Source: Hybos culiciformis (Eukaryota > Arthropoda > Insecta > Diptera > Hybotidae). Taken from it: DNA of 64,000 bases. Each line of letters starts with the position of its first letter. Position 1 is the stretch's first letter. The notes beneath the pieces were generated by a model. That model searched no databases. It saw only the letters and a list, made by a program, of their open reading frames with translations, and had not been told where the DNA came from. Both the position numbers and the translations under genes were made by a program. This document shows positions 36,401 through 49,142 of the stretch, one piece after another. The stretch covers positions 30,323,619 to 30,387,618 of the forward strand of contig OZ023275.1 of assembly GCA_964007475.1 (NCBI GenBank), given 5' to 3'.

Positions 36401-36893
36401 TAACAATTATTTTTAAGAAGATAGATCAAAAATTCATAACTTTTTTAAGGAAATAAATATTTCCCTTATAGCACTATCTTAAAAATTTATTTAAAATCGA
36501 ATTTATTGAATTCCCAGGAATGTTGTAAATAAAATCCTTGTAACAAGTCACAAAATATTCTTAATTAAAAATAACATTATTTCATTATACGTTGGTCAAT
36601 AGTAAATTATTTTTTTTAAATAGGCCAATATAGCTACTAATTTTGATTAAAATAAGAATGTGAGTAGATAGATGTCGATTAGAGAAACTTAGAAAAATGG
36701 TTAGAACCAAAAAATTCGGACTTAGGTCTGGATTTCTATGGAAATTGTCAAATTTGTACTGGTTTTAATGGAAATTAGTGTATTGGGTGGATAAAGAAAC
36801 CCAAGGATTTGGATTTGGATGAAAATGATTATATTTGTGCATCGGACTAAATTGAATTTATATAACGATATTGATTCTAAAAAATATGTTTAG

Positions 36894-36944
36894 CCCCTGA
36901 TTGTGACCGAAGTATCTTAAAATTAAAGTATCCTAAATCGAAAT
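36894..36944. repeat. Dispersed repeat, copy at 36.9 kb
   Basis: Partner of the block at 33417-33456. Same order of cores, with about 11 extra bases between GACC and AAAGTATC. Confidence 0.5.
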
Positions 36945-37871
36945 GCTGAAAACTGGTCCCTTACTTCATTTACGACGTTCTGTTTTATAGTTTAAAATAT
37001 AAAGTTAAAAAAAATATTGGTTTGTTAGCTTTAGTCAATTTAATTTCATTAACCTGTTAAGAAATAATCCTGTTAATTTGTAGAGAAATTATATTATTAA
37101 AACTGATGAACATTATAGTTTTTATTTAAATTCGACATAATTTATTCCCAGGAATCATTTGCACTAAAACAGGGTATGAGCAAAACTTTGCAATATATAG
37201 TTAAAAATAAATTACTTTAAACGAACGTTAAAAACGAACATAATAAAGTATACATAGATGAATATATTAAGGACATACATAATGGCTGTAAAATATGAAA
37301 TAAAATAATAAATATTTATTATATAACAACATACAAACATATAAATATCCATAATTATCAAGTTTATAATATTTGTAATCAAATGAAAATCGTTGCATTC
37401 AAAAGTTATGAACCTACTAAAAAAAAAAAACTAAAATTATTTTCAGAAATTATGTAGAAGGAAATTCATTTTCCGGTTATCTTATTGAATTTGAAAATCA
37501 CATATCTAAAGCAAAACCGGAACTTTGCCGTAATATAATTTTAGTTTTTGATTGTTTGAAAATTGTATATCTGATATACATAGACAAAATATGTATAAAT
37601 AAATTAATGTTCATATTCTTAAATTTTATTTGAAGTGATCCATATTCACATAAAATTACGATTGTTAGTTGCTAAAATAAATTACTTATACGAATTTATG
37701 CGGCGTGATAGCAAGAATAAGCGTAAGGAGGTAACGATGTTGAAACTGTAAAAAAAACTGAGGTACAACTATAAAATAAACCCGAAAGACTTAACTAAAA
37801 TTGTGTTATTATACTAGTCGAAATATTTATAGCAAAAGTTTCGCCAACATTATGGTTTTAATTGTTATTTA

Positions 37872-37912
37872 GGCTTGATGTCATCCACTAATTTGATTTG
37901 ACCCGTGTACAC
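37872..37912. repeat. Dispersed repeat, copy at 37.9 kb
   Basis: The core ATGTCATCCACTA, then TTTGATTTGA or TTCGATTTGA and TGTA, is shared with 53071-53110 in the same orientation. It sits in a less AT-rich stretch (about 37690-38200) that may be an old transposon remnant. Confidence 0.45.
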
Positions 37913-40900
37913 ATAACAACGGATATACGGAAACTAAAGCTGTATCTCACCGGTGAAGTACACTATATTCGATTTAATTTATTTGCAAGTAGAAATAACC
38001 CAAAATAATATTTGGAAGTAAAGTATACATCATAAATTCAAGATTGTCAAATCTTCTAAAAATGCTAATTACATTTAATGTTAATAAGTTTTCTATTTGT
38101 TTTTAGTCTGCACGAAGAGCGGCAAACTTTACACGTAAAACCATGTAGAAAAATATTGGTATAGAATCCCTAACCTAAGATCGATGATTAGCGAGGGCTC
38201 TAAATTTAAAACAAACTCATAAAATCTTACCATTTTTATTTTTTTAATTTAATTTTATTTTAACCATACATACATAAATATAATTTTCCAATATATTTAT
38301 AATAATACAACCGTATTTAGTTGAAAAAATATTTTTTTTTTTTATTTCCTTTTTAATTTTATCTGAATTTAAAATAGAAAAAAAAAAAACTTACTTCTGG
38401 AACCATAAAATGCATAATATTATTCAAATACATAATAATTCATAACTTTATTAGGTATTAAACTCATAATAACAAGTGAGCAGCAATTATTTTATGAAAC
38501 AAAATTGAACATAATTTAATTTTGAAAATAAAATCCAATGCACTTTATTAGAACAATAAAATTTGAAAATTATTTTAATGCTAATTAAAAAATTTTGAAT
38601 AAAATATTAACCCACAGTTAGTAGGAGTTGACATGACAGAAAAATTCAGAACTGATATTAAAAATTTCAATTAAATGAAAATTTCACAAAAATAACTTAA
38701 TGAAATTCTAGAAATTGTATATAAATCTAGCGTTGTTTAAGGCGTAGTTATTACATTCTTGTAAAAAGTAAGTATTCACAAGCATATCTATACACATTAT
38801 CTTGAATACTATAGAATTTACTTAGTTTTAAATGACGGTTTTTTTTCTCTCCTATTCACTTCCTCAAGAACTTCGTTCAAGCCGTTTCAAAACAGAAATT
38901 TAAACAGTCAAACTATCATATAAAGTAGATTCAGATAGCTTTCTTCGTGAATTTTAAAGCAAATAAATTTAATTTTAAAACTGAAATTTTAGTTACATTG
39001 CGTACCCAATGAAAAAGAAATTTAAAACTTTATTATATATCTATGTATATATTTTTTATTAATATGAAAATATGCTTTTGTTAAATCAACACCATATGCA
39101 GATAAATACTGCATAATATTTGACCAACTCTTATCATTTATGCCATTTCTGAAATGTGGATTAAAGTGGAAATACAATAAGTGTTGAACAGTAAATAAAG
39201 CGAATTTGCATTAGAAATTAAATGGGAATATGAGTAAATAAATTTAGAATTGTATATTATGTATTGCACATATGTACATGTTTGTATGTATTTTTATATA
39301 ATTTATACTAATATTTATATAATATACTTATACCTAGATTATATAACATTTATATATCTAATGTTTGTGTATAAAGTAAATTTATTGATTGTTATCTTCA
39401 TCATTTTCATTTTCATAAAGTTAGAGTTGATTTCCCTTTTTATACGTAGAATATTGATTTTATTTAAAAGTATTTAGGTTTTCATAATTAAAATTTATTT
39501 ATATACGTACATCATGTATATAAAATATATGTAATTCTTAAAATATTTCGAAAATAAAGAATGTTGGTCAGTCAAGATTTCCTAAATTAATTTTGATAAA
39601 TTTCATATATAGAGAGATAATGAATTAAATTGAAAAATTTTTTGAATTCTGTTTCTTACACATATCTTATTATAGATATACATAATGTCTAATAGAGATA
39701 AATTTTAAAAATTAAAATAATCCTTGTACTTCAGACGTTATTTACAAACGATTCACGTTTCAAATTAATAAAGAACTGATAGAAAATTTCAATCAATCAA
39801 TTAAGGTGTAAAGATAAGTTCCCATTGACATAAACGTGTGTTTTTATTATTTTTAAACAGACTTCAAAATTTCATTTTCTTTAGGTTACATTCAATTCAA
39901 ATTTCACCCTTACAACAAAAACATTTATTTAATTTCCTGTCTTTTATGACCATGGATGGAGTTTTGAGTTTCTTTTTTTAACTTCATGGACATTTATTTC
40001 GGGAATAAAAGAAGTATTTTATAAAATATTACAATCACACTGAAAAAAAAACTTCGGTCGAAAATAGGGAAAAAAAATATTGCAGACAAATTGTATTAAA
40101 GAAAGATCCACACTGAGCTTTCTGGAGTAAAATAAAAATGATAATTTCAGTCCAGGTTAATAATTAAGTACTCAAGTGTTTTTCTATCGATTATTCCGGA
40201 TGAGGGCGAAGTAGGTTCATCAAATTAATAAAAATATGACTAGTTACGCATCATTTTTGTTTTCTATAAAATTGAATTTAAAGTTGGCCTATAATAATTT
40301 ATTTTACAAAAAAAAGTAACCAGAATTAATAATGACCACAATATAATAACCGTAAATCCAGAATTGGTATTAACAATAAACTCTCATTTTTATGGTTTTA
40401 AAAATATAAAATTCAAAAAAAAAAAAAAAAACTACTAAAAGTACTACCCGTTCGTATTCAGATAATCCGTGTGTGTGAATGTTGTAAACATGTAAAAAGA
40501 AGAATAAATAAAATGCAATAAAAAACATTTTTTTTTTTTTTTTTCATTTTTGAACATAAAACTGAACCACAGAAAAAAAAAAAATAGGAAACAATGAATT
40601 TTCATTTGACCACTACTATCATTTTGGTGTACATGAGGTTTTAATTTTCATTCAACACACAAATTAAGTCCCAATGTAGTTATTTTTCTATTCCGAAGGG
40701 TGGATTTTGTTATTTATTTATTTATTTTTTTTTTCGAATTTTTTTTTAGAATATTTTTTTTGTAAATATTGAAGTTTAGACTTTTAATCGATAGCTTTTT
40801 TAAATAGCATATATATAAATATATGTATGAGTATTTCATCTTAAAAGGACGTGCAAATGTTAGGATTGAATATGAACAACGAAAAAATTATTTATTATTT

Positions 40901-41025
40901 ATTTTTTTGATTTAGATCGGATAACATAGAAATACTTAATTAAACATAAAATTGAAATTAGAGTAGCTCTTTATATATAGTCATAAGCGCCTAAGATTGA
41001 TATGCCCATTTGGGACGTATTTTAT

Positions 41026-41436
41026 GGCCTGATCAACGACATTTTTAAGAGGACTTGGTACCAGTTTAGATTTTTTGTCCCATAATTTGATTGAAAAGCC
41101 GTTTTAGATTATTTCAAAGTTTAATTTCATTCACAACCTCAGGAGTGTTTCATATTTTAAAATTGCATAAAACTTTTTAGAATCGATTAAGGCTAAGTAC
41201 TCTAAATCTCTTCAAAACCATTTTGTGACACAAAAAAATGATTTTGAAGAGATTCCGAGCACTTAGCCTTAACCGATTCTAAAAAGTTTTATACTCTTTT
41301 AAAGTATCAAACTGTTCGGAGGTTGTGAATGAAATGTTTTTTCAAAATTAAACTTTAAAATAATCTAAAACTGCTTTTCGAAAAAAATTTGGGACAAAAA
41401 ATCAATACTGGTCCCCTTAAATTGTGACAAAGCCAG
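41026..41436. mobile_element. Fold-back element: about 200-bp inverted repeat with almost no spacer
   Basis: The left arm (about 41026-41227) and right arm (41229 to about 41436) are reverse complements along nearly their whole length, with scattered mismatches and small indels. Matching landmarks: gattttttgtccc at about 41069 with gggacaaaaaatc at about 41391, and aaaactttttagaatcg at 41170 with cgattctaaaaagtttt at 41274. The centre is GTGACAC, itself a mini-palindrome, so the transcript would form a hairpin of about 200 bp. It could be a MITE of fold-back type or an hpRNA-like locus. It has no coding capacity. Confidence 0.8.
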
Positions 41437-44400
41437 ACTAATTAATATGAATGATTTAAAAGTACATCAGATATATAAATATATTTTGGACTTGGCGGTC
41501 GTGTAGTCTTCATAGAACTATGTGCCAGACGATATTTTATTATGCTCCCTTCACAATTATTACTTTCAATTTCTTTTTTAACAAATTTTGTATACGTATT
41601 TCTGTAGCTTTATTGTATTTCTATAACTTTTATGGAATAAAAGAAATTTTATGTTTAATTTTTAAAATATAGAAATGATTTTCCCTCTATCAGAATAAGA
41701 CTATTGCTGCAACGAAAATTTTATTCAAATTGTTTTTAACTTCGAAAATTGATGTTCTTACAAAGCAATAAATTTTTAAAGGTATATAAATACTTTCTTT
41801 TGTAGTTTGCTTAAGTGATAAAAACGCGAATAAAAATTATAAACAAAAAATAAGAAAACTTTTTTTTTTCTTTTCCAAATCTTTGCTCAAAACTTTGTTT
41901 TATACTTCAAAAATCAAGAAAATTTATCAAAAATATATAAGAAAAAAAAAAAACAAAAAATAAAAATATATAAAATAAAAATTCAAAAACTAATCCAACA
42001 AGAAAGAAAATATTTGTTCTTTTGCTTTCAAAACAGTATAAAAGGGAAAACTTTTGAATTAAATTTTCTTGAATTGTTTCTCTTGATCCTTTTTTGATCC
42101 ACTTTTAATGTTTAAATATTTATTTCCTATCGGAAAAAAAAAATCTTTAAACTTTATACGAAATATAATTTGTATATGTATTATATAATGTTCTATTATG
42201 TTAGAGTAGATATATTTTTATTTTATGCAAACCAATATTCACAATTCAAGGACTCACTTATTTTTTCCTGTTTAACTCTATGTGGGATTATTTTTCGATT
42301 TCCTAAAAGAAGTAAAAAAAAAAAAAAAAACAGAAAAATTGAAATCTTATTTTTCCAATTTTCAATTTCAAAAATTATGCTCTTTGTTGTTATATTAGTT
42401 TTTGCAATTATTATTAACATTTTGCGTAGCATAAAATAGTAAACTATATTATTCAATCATAACTCATTTTCAGTAAGTAATAACTTTTTGAAAAGATCAG
42501 TAGCTTACTCTGCTCTGCGTACTCTATCGAATTATCAAAAATATAAAAATAGAAGAGGCGAAAAAAAAAATGTTTGACAAATTTTTCATCTGGGAAATAA
42601 TTACGCAGATAAGATATTTCCCTGGCTTCTGTACAATGTTTGGCCAGAAAATTGAAAATTGGGAAATAATTCGAATATTATTTATTCGAATAGCATTTAT
42701 TGTGAAAATTGCCAGAGCTCTAATAGAAAGTTCTTAAATTAAAAATTAAGTATAAGAAAGTGCTACTGTTTATCTATACAAATTGCACATAAAGTGCATT
42801 ACAAGCTCTATTAAGATACTTTTTTCTCGAAATAAAAATAATTTCATTTGTTCTTCTTGTCATTGGAATCCTTCAAGGATTCATATTTTTCTCTTTTATT
42901 AAAGGACTTTTATTCAGTTCACATGTATGGTAAACCATATACATAATTTTCCAATAAGTAAAAAAGAAATAAAAAAAAATTTTTAGGAAAAAAAAATTTT
43001 TTTTCTTAAGTGAATATTATCATTATCGTTTCTCGTCATCAAAAAAATTGAATTGCCAAAATGAAAAAATCCCATATAATTTTCTTGGTGCTAAAAAAAA
43101 AAAAGTAAGTTGAATATTTTGTAATTCTATAAACGAAAAAATTCAAAAGTCTTTTTCTTCGTTTATTATTGCTTTCTTTGCCAATAAGTTTTCACTTTCA
43201 GAATGATTTTTCCTGATGTTTTTTTTTAGATGAAAACATTTTTTTTTTTTTTGCAGATATATGTACTTTAGATATACTTTTCTTTTAAAACATTCTTTCT
43301 TTATGTCAAATTGAATTTAAGAATGTCACAGAACAGAGTGTTCATTATAGAAAAGAAAAAAACCGATTCAGAAGAAGTTTATAAAACTGATTCAAAAGAA
43401 GTTTTGTACGACTAAGTCACTTATTATTAACTATTTAACATTTTAATATGCTCATGCTCATAATTTCGAGATTTTTAATTTTTAAAGCATACAATTTTAA
43501 AGATCAAATTTTTTATATGTTTGACGAAGAAAACTTTTATTACACTTGCAGAGTTGCTGTTAATGTATTCTGAATAAAGAAATAATATTAAAATAATCTT
43601 TGAATTTCGTAATTGAAATATATAGCAATAAGAAATAATACAATTGGGAGAAAATTAAGCCATGTTTCAATTTCTTTAACCAGTTTTAGTTTTTTTTTAA
43701 CACACTTATAAAATTATACAAGAATTTATATTAAATTAATTTTTAATTTTTAACTTCTCAAATAGCTTATTTAAGCCTTTTTCTTCTTCTCTCTTTTAAA
43801 TAAATGAAATATACGTGCAAAGAGAATGTGGTTTACAATAAAAACCCTGTACTACTATCAAAATAAACACATAACCTAATAAAACTTTATGATTTTTTGA
43901 TCCTGATGATTTTTTCAGTAATATGTGTATTCTTAAAGGATATCATGGATATCATTTAAACTTGGGATGTGCGTATAAGCTCTATATATGACAGATAATC
44001 GGTGAAATTGCTTTAAAAATGCTTAAAGGCATAATAACGTAATATCCACTCAATAGAAGTTTATTTTCGTTGAGAAAAATATATATGTATAACTACTATA
44101 ATGTTCATAAAAGTATGTACATACATATATATTTTTTTAGAAAATAAATATCTAGAATAAAATGTGAAGCTGAAGAATCACATAATTTTTGGCTTATAAC
44201 TCGTTCTTAAATATTAAACTTAGTTTTACTAATCTCATATTCGAGTACTCTTAAATAAACCTCAGAAAGAGAACATGTATTCGCTTACAGACTTAAGGTA
44301 ACCCCTGATTAAAAATAAAACTAATATAATATCTTTTCAATTTTAAAGTTAAAAATAAAAATTACATAAGTATCAAAATAAATAAAATTTTCCAATTAAT

Positions 44401-45569
44401 AACTCAAAATTTTGCGATCAGCTTGTGAATATAGCGATCGATTTATGAAAAGTGTCGCATTTAAAGTATACTATTAAGAAATTTAGACAGTTCTTAACTT
44501 AGCCATCTACAATCTTCAATCGACACTTGTTGCTTACAAAAGTTAAAAAAAATCAAATAATATTTGAAAAATTAATCGAATTCATAACTTGTATTTGCGG
44601 AATAGAATTACTTATTCATTAATAAAATTAATTTAAATATTTTAATTATCATTTTATCGTGCCTAGTATATAATTTGTTACTACGATCTTTTAGCAATTC
44701 GCATACTCTATTAAACGATAATGTTTAATTTAATGAAATACTTATTTATTCTAGAATATAAAAACTCAGTAGTATCATTTAACAAAAACATTTGAAAAAT
44801 TTAATTCATTCTAATAAGATTTGAGATTTAAGTTTTTATTAGATGTCTATGCAGAATAAACCTAATTTAATACTAAAAAATATAATGTAAAAACCAAAAT
44901 TTCATTTATTACATTTATATTTAATAACAGTTTTCAAAATCAGCAGGATATCCATAGGATTTGGATATTTTTTTTTATGGTAAGGCAATTCTATAAAAAC
45001 ATATCAACTCTAAAGGGAAAAAAAAATATTTGCGGTAAAGTTTTATTTTTTATTTCATTTTATATCTGTGCTTGAATATAAACAACATACATACAATACT
45101 ACTATGTAAGGATATTTTTAAGATTTTTTTTTTTTCAAATCCTAAGGATTCAATGATTTTACACTTATTTTGTCACTTAAATAACTTTATATAATGTTAG
45201 ATTTAAAAAATAAAAAAAAATAAAAAAAGGATCAATATAAAAAAAAAATATACGTGAAATAAAACAAGAAGAACTATAAAAAAAGATTTAGTTAAATATC
45301 TGGGACATAATCTTATAAAATGGCAAAGTGCTAAATCCCCATGATTCGCATTTGAAGGAATCGTGACTGTTTTTGAAAACACATGCGTTTTTTTTTTTAT
45401 CTATGCTTTGCATTAGATTAGAATGAAAACACATAAAAAGTTGACTATAATGATTTTTAAAGCTCATTTTAACTTAAATAATGATATGTTTTTTTTTATG
45501 CTATCATACATTCAGACGTTACGTATTTAGTATATAATATCTGTTCTTCTCTATGTTTTATTATAATAT
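41437..45569. other. AT-rich intergenic DNA
   Basis: No supportable gene. Open frames on both strands at 42.17-42.46 kb overlap each other and are homopolymer-driven. A 23-bp imperfect tandem pair (gattcaraagaagttt) lies at about 43363-43407. The repeat block at 44291-44476 is listed separately. Confidence 0.6.
44291..44476. repeat. Dispersed direct repeat, copy A
   Basis: About 185 bp, highly similar to 47063-47251, about 2.77 kb downstream in the same orientation. Shared landmarks include ctgattaaaaataaaacta, ataactcaaaattttgcg and catttaaagtatactatta. Noncoding; probably two copies of one unclassified short element. Confidence 0.8.
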
Positions 45570-46090
45570 TTCAGAATTAGCCAGTGCTGCCGTTGTCTTC
45601 CCCTTTGTCGGTGGTACGCAAAACCAAATTTTTTAAAACATAAATTTTTTTTAGGATACGTTAATTAACCTTTAAATATGTTTAAAGTTTTTTTTTTATT
45701 AAACATATTATATTGTACCTATATAGAAATATTATATAATAATTTAATATAAAATACAATACAATATAATAAAAATAAATAATTCCATGAACATTATTTT
45801 TTAAATTTTTATTCCATCAGCTGGCAAAGCTCCTTTTCTTCAATATCTGGATGTCTTCGTATTCTGCTTTGGTAATTCGTTGCGCTGCTGTGGTGTAATA
45901 TCCAAGATTTTGCATGGTCTTCCAAATTTGGTAATATAACAAGGGGGACGTCGTACTCCTATAAAATTTAACAAGTACCACGATGTCCTCGCGTCCACCC
46001 TACTACGGTAGCCCTGCCAATTAGCATTAATTACAATCATAAAAAGTTCCAATGAATTTATTGTCGCTATGATTTGCAAAAATGCATAAG
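45570..46090 (-). other. Less AT-rich island with decayed coding-like sequence
   Basis: Two patches, 45575-45630 and 45815-46080, have clearly more G and C than their surroundings, separated by about 190 bases of AT-rich DNA. The larger patch holds the possible Myb/SANT-like relic listed below. The smaller one reads VPPTKGKTTAALANS on the minus strand without a stop, possibly a second piece of the same ancient gene or element. This is inference from composition and reading frame. Confidence 0.4.
45817..46000 (-). pseudogene. Possible Myb/SANT-like DNA-binding domain relic
   Basis: A 60-codon stop-free minus-strand frame (45999 to 45820, stop TGA at 45819-45817) has no ATG at its start but reads like protein: REDIVVLVKFYRS, then YYQIWKTMQNLGYYTTAAQ, then ITKAEYEDIQILKKR. 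The spacing of Trp, the Leu-Gly-Tyr turn, the Thr-Ala-x-Gln and the later Tyr resembles Myb/SANT-like (trihelix type) domains common in insect genomes and Harbinger-type transposons. Just upstream, TGG-ACG-CGA (W-T-R) lies in another frame, so the expected WTREDI start of the domain is broken by a frameshift near 45990. An overlapping frame (45840-46079) has an ATG but shows no family pattern. Tentative; a profile search would decide. Confidence 0.35.
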
Positions 46091-46099
46091 TACAGCAGC

Positions 46100-49000
46100 A
46101 TAATTTGAATTTGAAATAATTAAGGTTAAAAATTTGTATTTATAGTTTTCCAACATTTATTTCCATTGAGTAAAGAATTAAGATAAGCTTTAAAAAGCAT
46201 AAACATGGTACAAAGAAAGAGATGCATTTCAATGTTCATTCAAATTCTATTCTTAGGAACTAAAGAGCTACAAAAAAAAACAATTTTAACGCTACCACCA
46301 TCAAAATGGTTTATTTAGGTATAAGATGAATTTTGTTCATTTAAAGTTTTCCCAGGATGCTTATAAAAAAAAAAAAAGAAGAAAAGTTCCCATTCTTTTT
46401 TTTTTAAAGGAAACAAAAATGTGTTGTGTGATTGCAAAACCAATTTCCTTTCGAATTCTTTAAGAATTTTTTATTTTTTATTATTTGTTTGCTATTTTTT
46501 TTTTTTTTTTTCTTGCTCTTATTTTAATAATAATTCTTCTTCTTTTTTTCATTGATTGTTCACTTTACACTTTAGTAAAAAAAAAAAAAAGAAAAGAAAG
46601 AAATATATATATAATATATATTGTGTTTACGTTTCAAAGTTCCCAAAGGATATTTTTTTATTGAAAATAATATGAAGGCGAATTTTTTTCTTTAAGGTAA
46701 AGGAAAAAAAATATTTTTTATTTTTTAGTAAAATTAGTCAATAAGAAAAATGAAGCTTTTTAACTCTATACGAAGAAATTTGATGAAAAATGCATTTATA
46801 AAAAAATTAAAATAAATTGAGGTAAAAAAAAAAACTACTTTTAATCTATAATAAAGAATGGGTATAAAAAAATGTATCCTTTTTGAAAATGAAAAAAAAA
46901 AATACAATTTTTTCAAATATCTATTTCGATTATAGAACTTCACTTCTGTTATTTATTAAGGCAACAAATTTGAACTAAATAAAAAGTGTTCTTTTAACGC
47001 TTAAATTTTGAAGAATTGATTATGGATAGCCAGATATAATTGTTCACAGTATAAGGGGTCTAGGCTTGAGATAACCTCTGATTAAAAATAAAACTAATAT
47101 AATATCCTTTTAATTTTAAAGTTAAATATAAAAATTATATAAGTATCAAAATAAATAAAATTTTCCAATTAATAACTCAAAATTTTGCGCTCAGCTTGTA
47201 AATATAGCGATCGATGTATGAAAAGTGGCGGCGCATTTAAAGTATACTATTATAACTATTATAAGTATACTTTAAATAAATGCAATCAGAATCAAATTTA
47301 ATTAAATAAAAAATTATAATATTAAATTTATGATTGAAAACATATGTAATTAATGCTCATTTGCATACGCAAATGTTTTTTTTTTAATTGAATATTTGGT
47401 TTTTATTTAAAAGTGTTATATATTATAAAATAAATTTCACTTTCGTGCAATATTTAAAAATTAATTTTTTTTTTAAATTTATGAAAATTAAAAATATAAA
47501 ATTACAGAAACGAGACCTTTGATTTTTTTTCTGCATCCAGCAACATCAAGTATAGTGAGTATTGTGTTAGTATAGAATTTGGTGGCCAGAAAATTATTGT
47601 ATTTAATTTTGGACTAATCCATTTTTGATGTTACTTTCAATTATAAATTAAACATGCTGCTGTATATATATATACTATAATTTGCAAAAAAATTAATATA
47701 TATAGTTATATTGACATTTTTGAAGCTATTTTGACTCATATATATTTAATATAAAATTTAATGAAATTAAACAATATTTATACTTGAAATTAAAATTTTT
47801 ACAATTTTAAATATGTTTTTCATATTGCATCACCCATAGTTAATTAAAAATTTCATTTATTTTATTTAAATATAACATTTCGAATATCTATTGGTAATAA
47901 AAAATAAAAAATATTCAATTTCCCACATTTAATGTTGTTAAATGTTCTTAAATTAAATAAACTTTTTATACTTTATATATTATATGGTCTGCCGTAACAT
48001 ACATATCTGCCGTAATATTTAAAACCAGATAAAAAAAGAAAAAAACATATATAGTTTTCAGATAAATGCGATTAAAGTTTTAATAATGAGGAAAACATTT
48101 ATTTTTTTTAAATCTATAAATACTTGTAATGTTGTGTCATAATATCAGATCATAAGCTTTTAGTGAGAATCAAAAGTTAACATATTCCATTTTTTAAGAA
48201 TAGTGAGATTCACAAAAATGGTTTGAAAATTAGGCACCAAAAAATTCTGTATCGAAATTAGTGTCAATAGAAGCATCGAAAAACAAAAATACGAAACATT
48301 ATTTTTACTGCGTTTTTATTACATCAATTATATTTTTAAAATATGACAGATACCTACTTTTTATGATTTAACACAAACAATTTGTTTTATTTGTACATCA
48401 TACACTGTTTGTTAATTTTCTATTTTATTTCTTCACATCCCAGCAGCGCTGTGTATCATTTTCAATCGTGGAAATAAATCCAATAAATTTCAAAATTTAC
48501 ACATCAACAGAAAAAGAAATGTATCTAGTAAATATCTTAATAAAAAAATGTATATTTTTTTTTTTATTTTGTATTCATTTCATTTCAAATAAAAAATAAT
48601 TCAAATCTATTTGTTGAATATAATATTATGTAGTATATAAAAAGGGAAGAACATTCCCATTCCCACCAATATATATATAGCTATTGCAGCCTACAAAAGT
48701 ACGAGCAAAAAGAAAAAAGAAAACTCATTGAGAAAGAAGAAAATTACAAAATTTAATTATGCAAATGTAATAAAGTGTTCTCCCCTTATGTACTTTTTTA
48801 TTACAGCAATATCTTTTTTTTTATGTAAAACAATTTTTTTTTAGTAATATTTTGTAGGTAAATTACAAGGGCGTCTCGTTCTGTTTTTTTTTTTATTTAT
48901 TTATTTTTACAATTACAATTTTTTTGTTTCGCAATTTTTTTTTAGCTTCAAATAAAAAATTTGCTCATTTATATTTTTGTTTTTCTGCGAATTAAATTAT

Positions 49001-49142
49001 AATACCCTTGAAAAGTGAAAATTCATTTATTCTAAAAAAAAAAGGAAAGAAAAGAGTTTTACGAGAAAAAATAATACTAAGACTTTTTCAAATTTCTTAA
49101 ATAAAATCCTGTTGAACAATAAAGGAAGGATTTTATTTCTAT
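46100..49142. other. AT-rich intergenic DNA
   Basis: No supportable gene. It contains repeat copy B (47063-47251, listed separately), an imperfect palindrome at 47231-47283, and long A/T homopolymers. Confidence 0.6.
47063..47251. repeat. Dispersed direct repeat, copy B, ending in a palindrome
   Basis: Partner of 44291-44476. Unlike copy A, its right end runs into an inverted repeat: gcatttaaagtatact at about 47232 is mirrored by agtatactttaaataaatgc ending near 47283. Confidence 0.8.

Larger units (their letters stand above)
31981..41025. other. AT-rich intergenic DNA with scattered short repeats
   Basis: No supportable gene. There is a (TTA)n microsatellite at 32462-32488. A block of about 40-50 bp is shared between 33417-33456 and 36894-36944 (CCCTGATTGTGACC core). 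A less AT-rich stretch lies at about 37690-38200; its part 37872-37912 recurs at 53071-53110. The rest is homopolymer-rich and featureless. Confidence 0.55.

Noticed and set aside
42170..42456. Overlapping open frames on both strands
   Set aside because: Mutually antisense, dominated by Phe/Lys/Ile homopolymer codons, with no motif.
45840..46079. 79-codon minus-strand frame with ATG
   Set aside because: Overlaps the Myb/SANT-like frame in another phase; its own translation shows no conserved pattern, so the ATG-less frame was preferred as the fossil coding frame.
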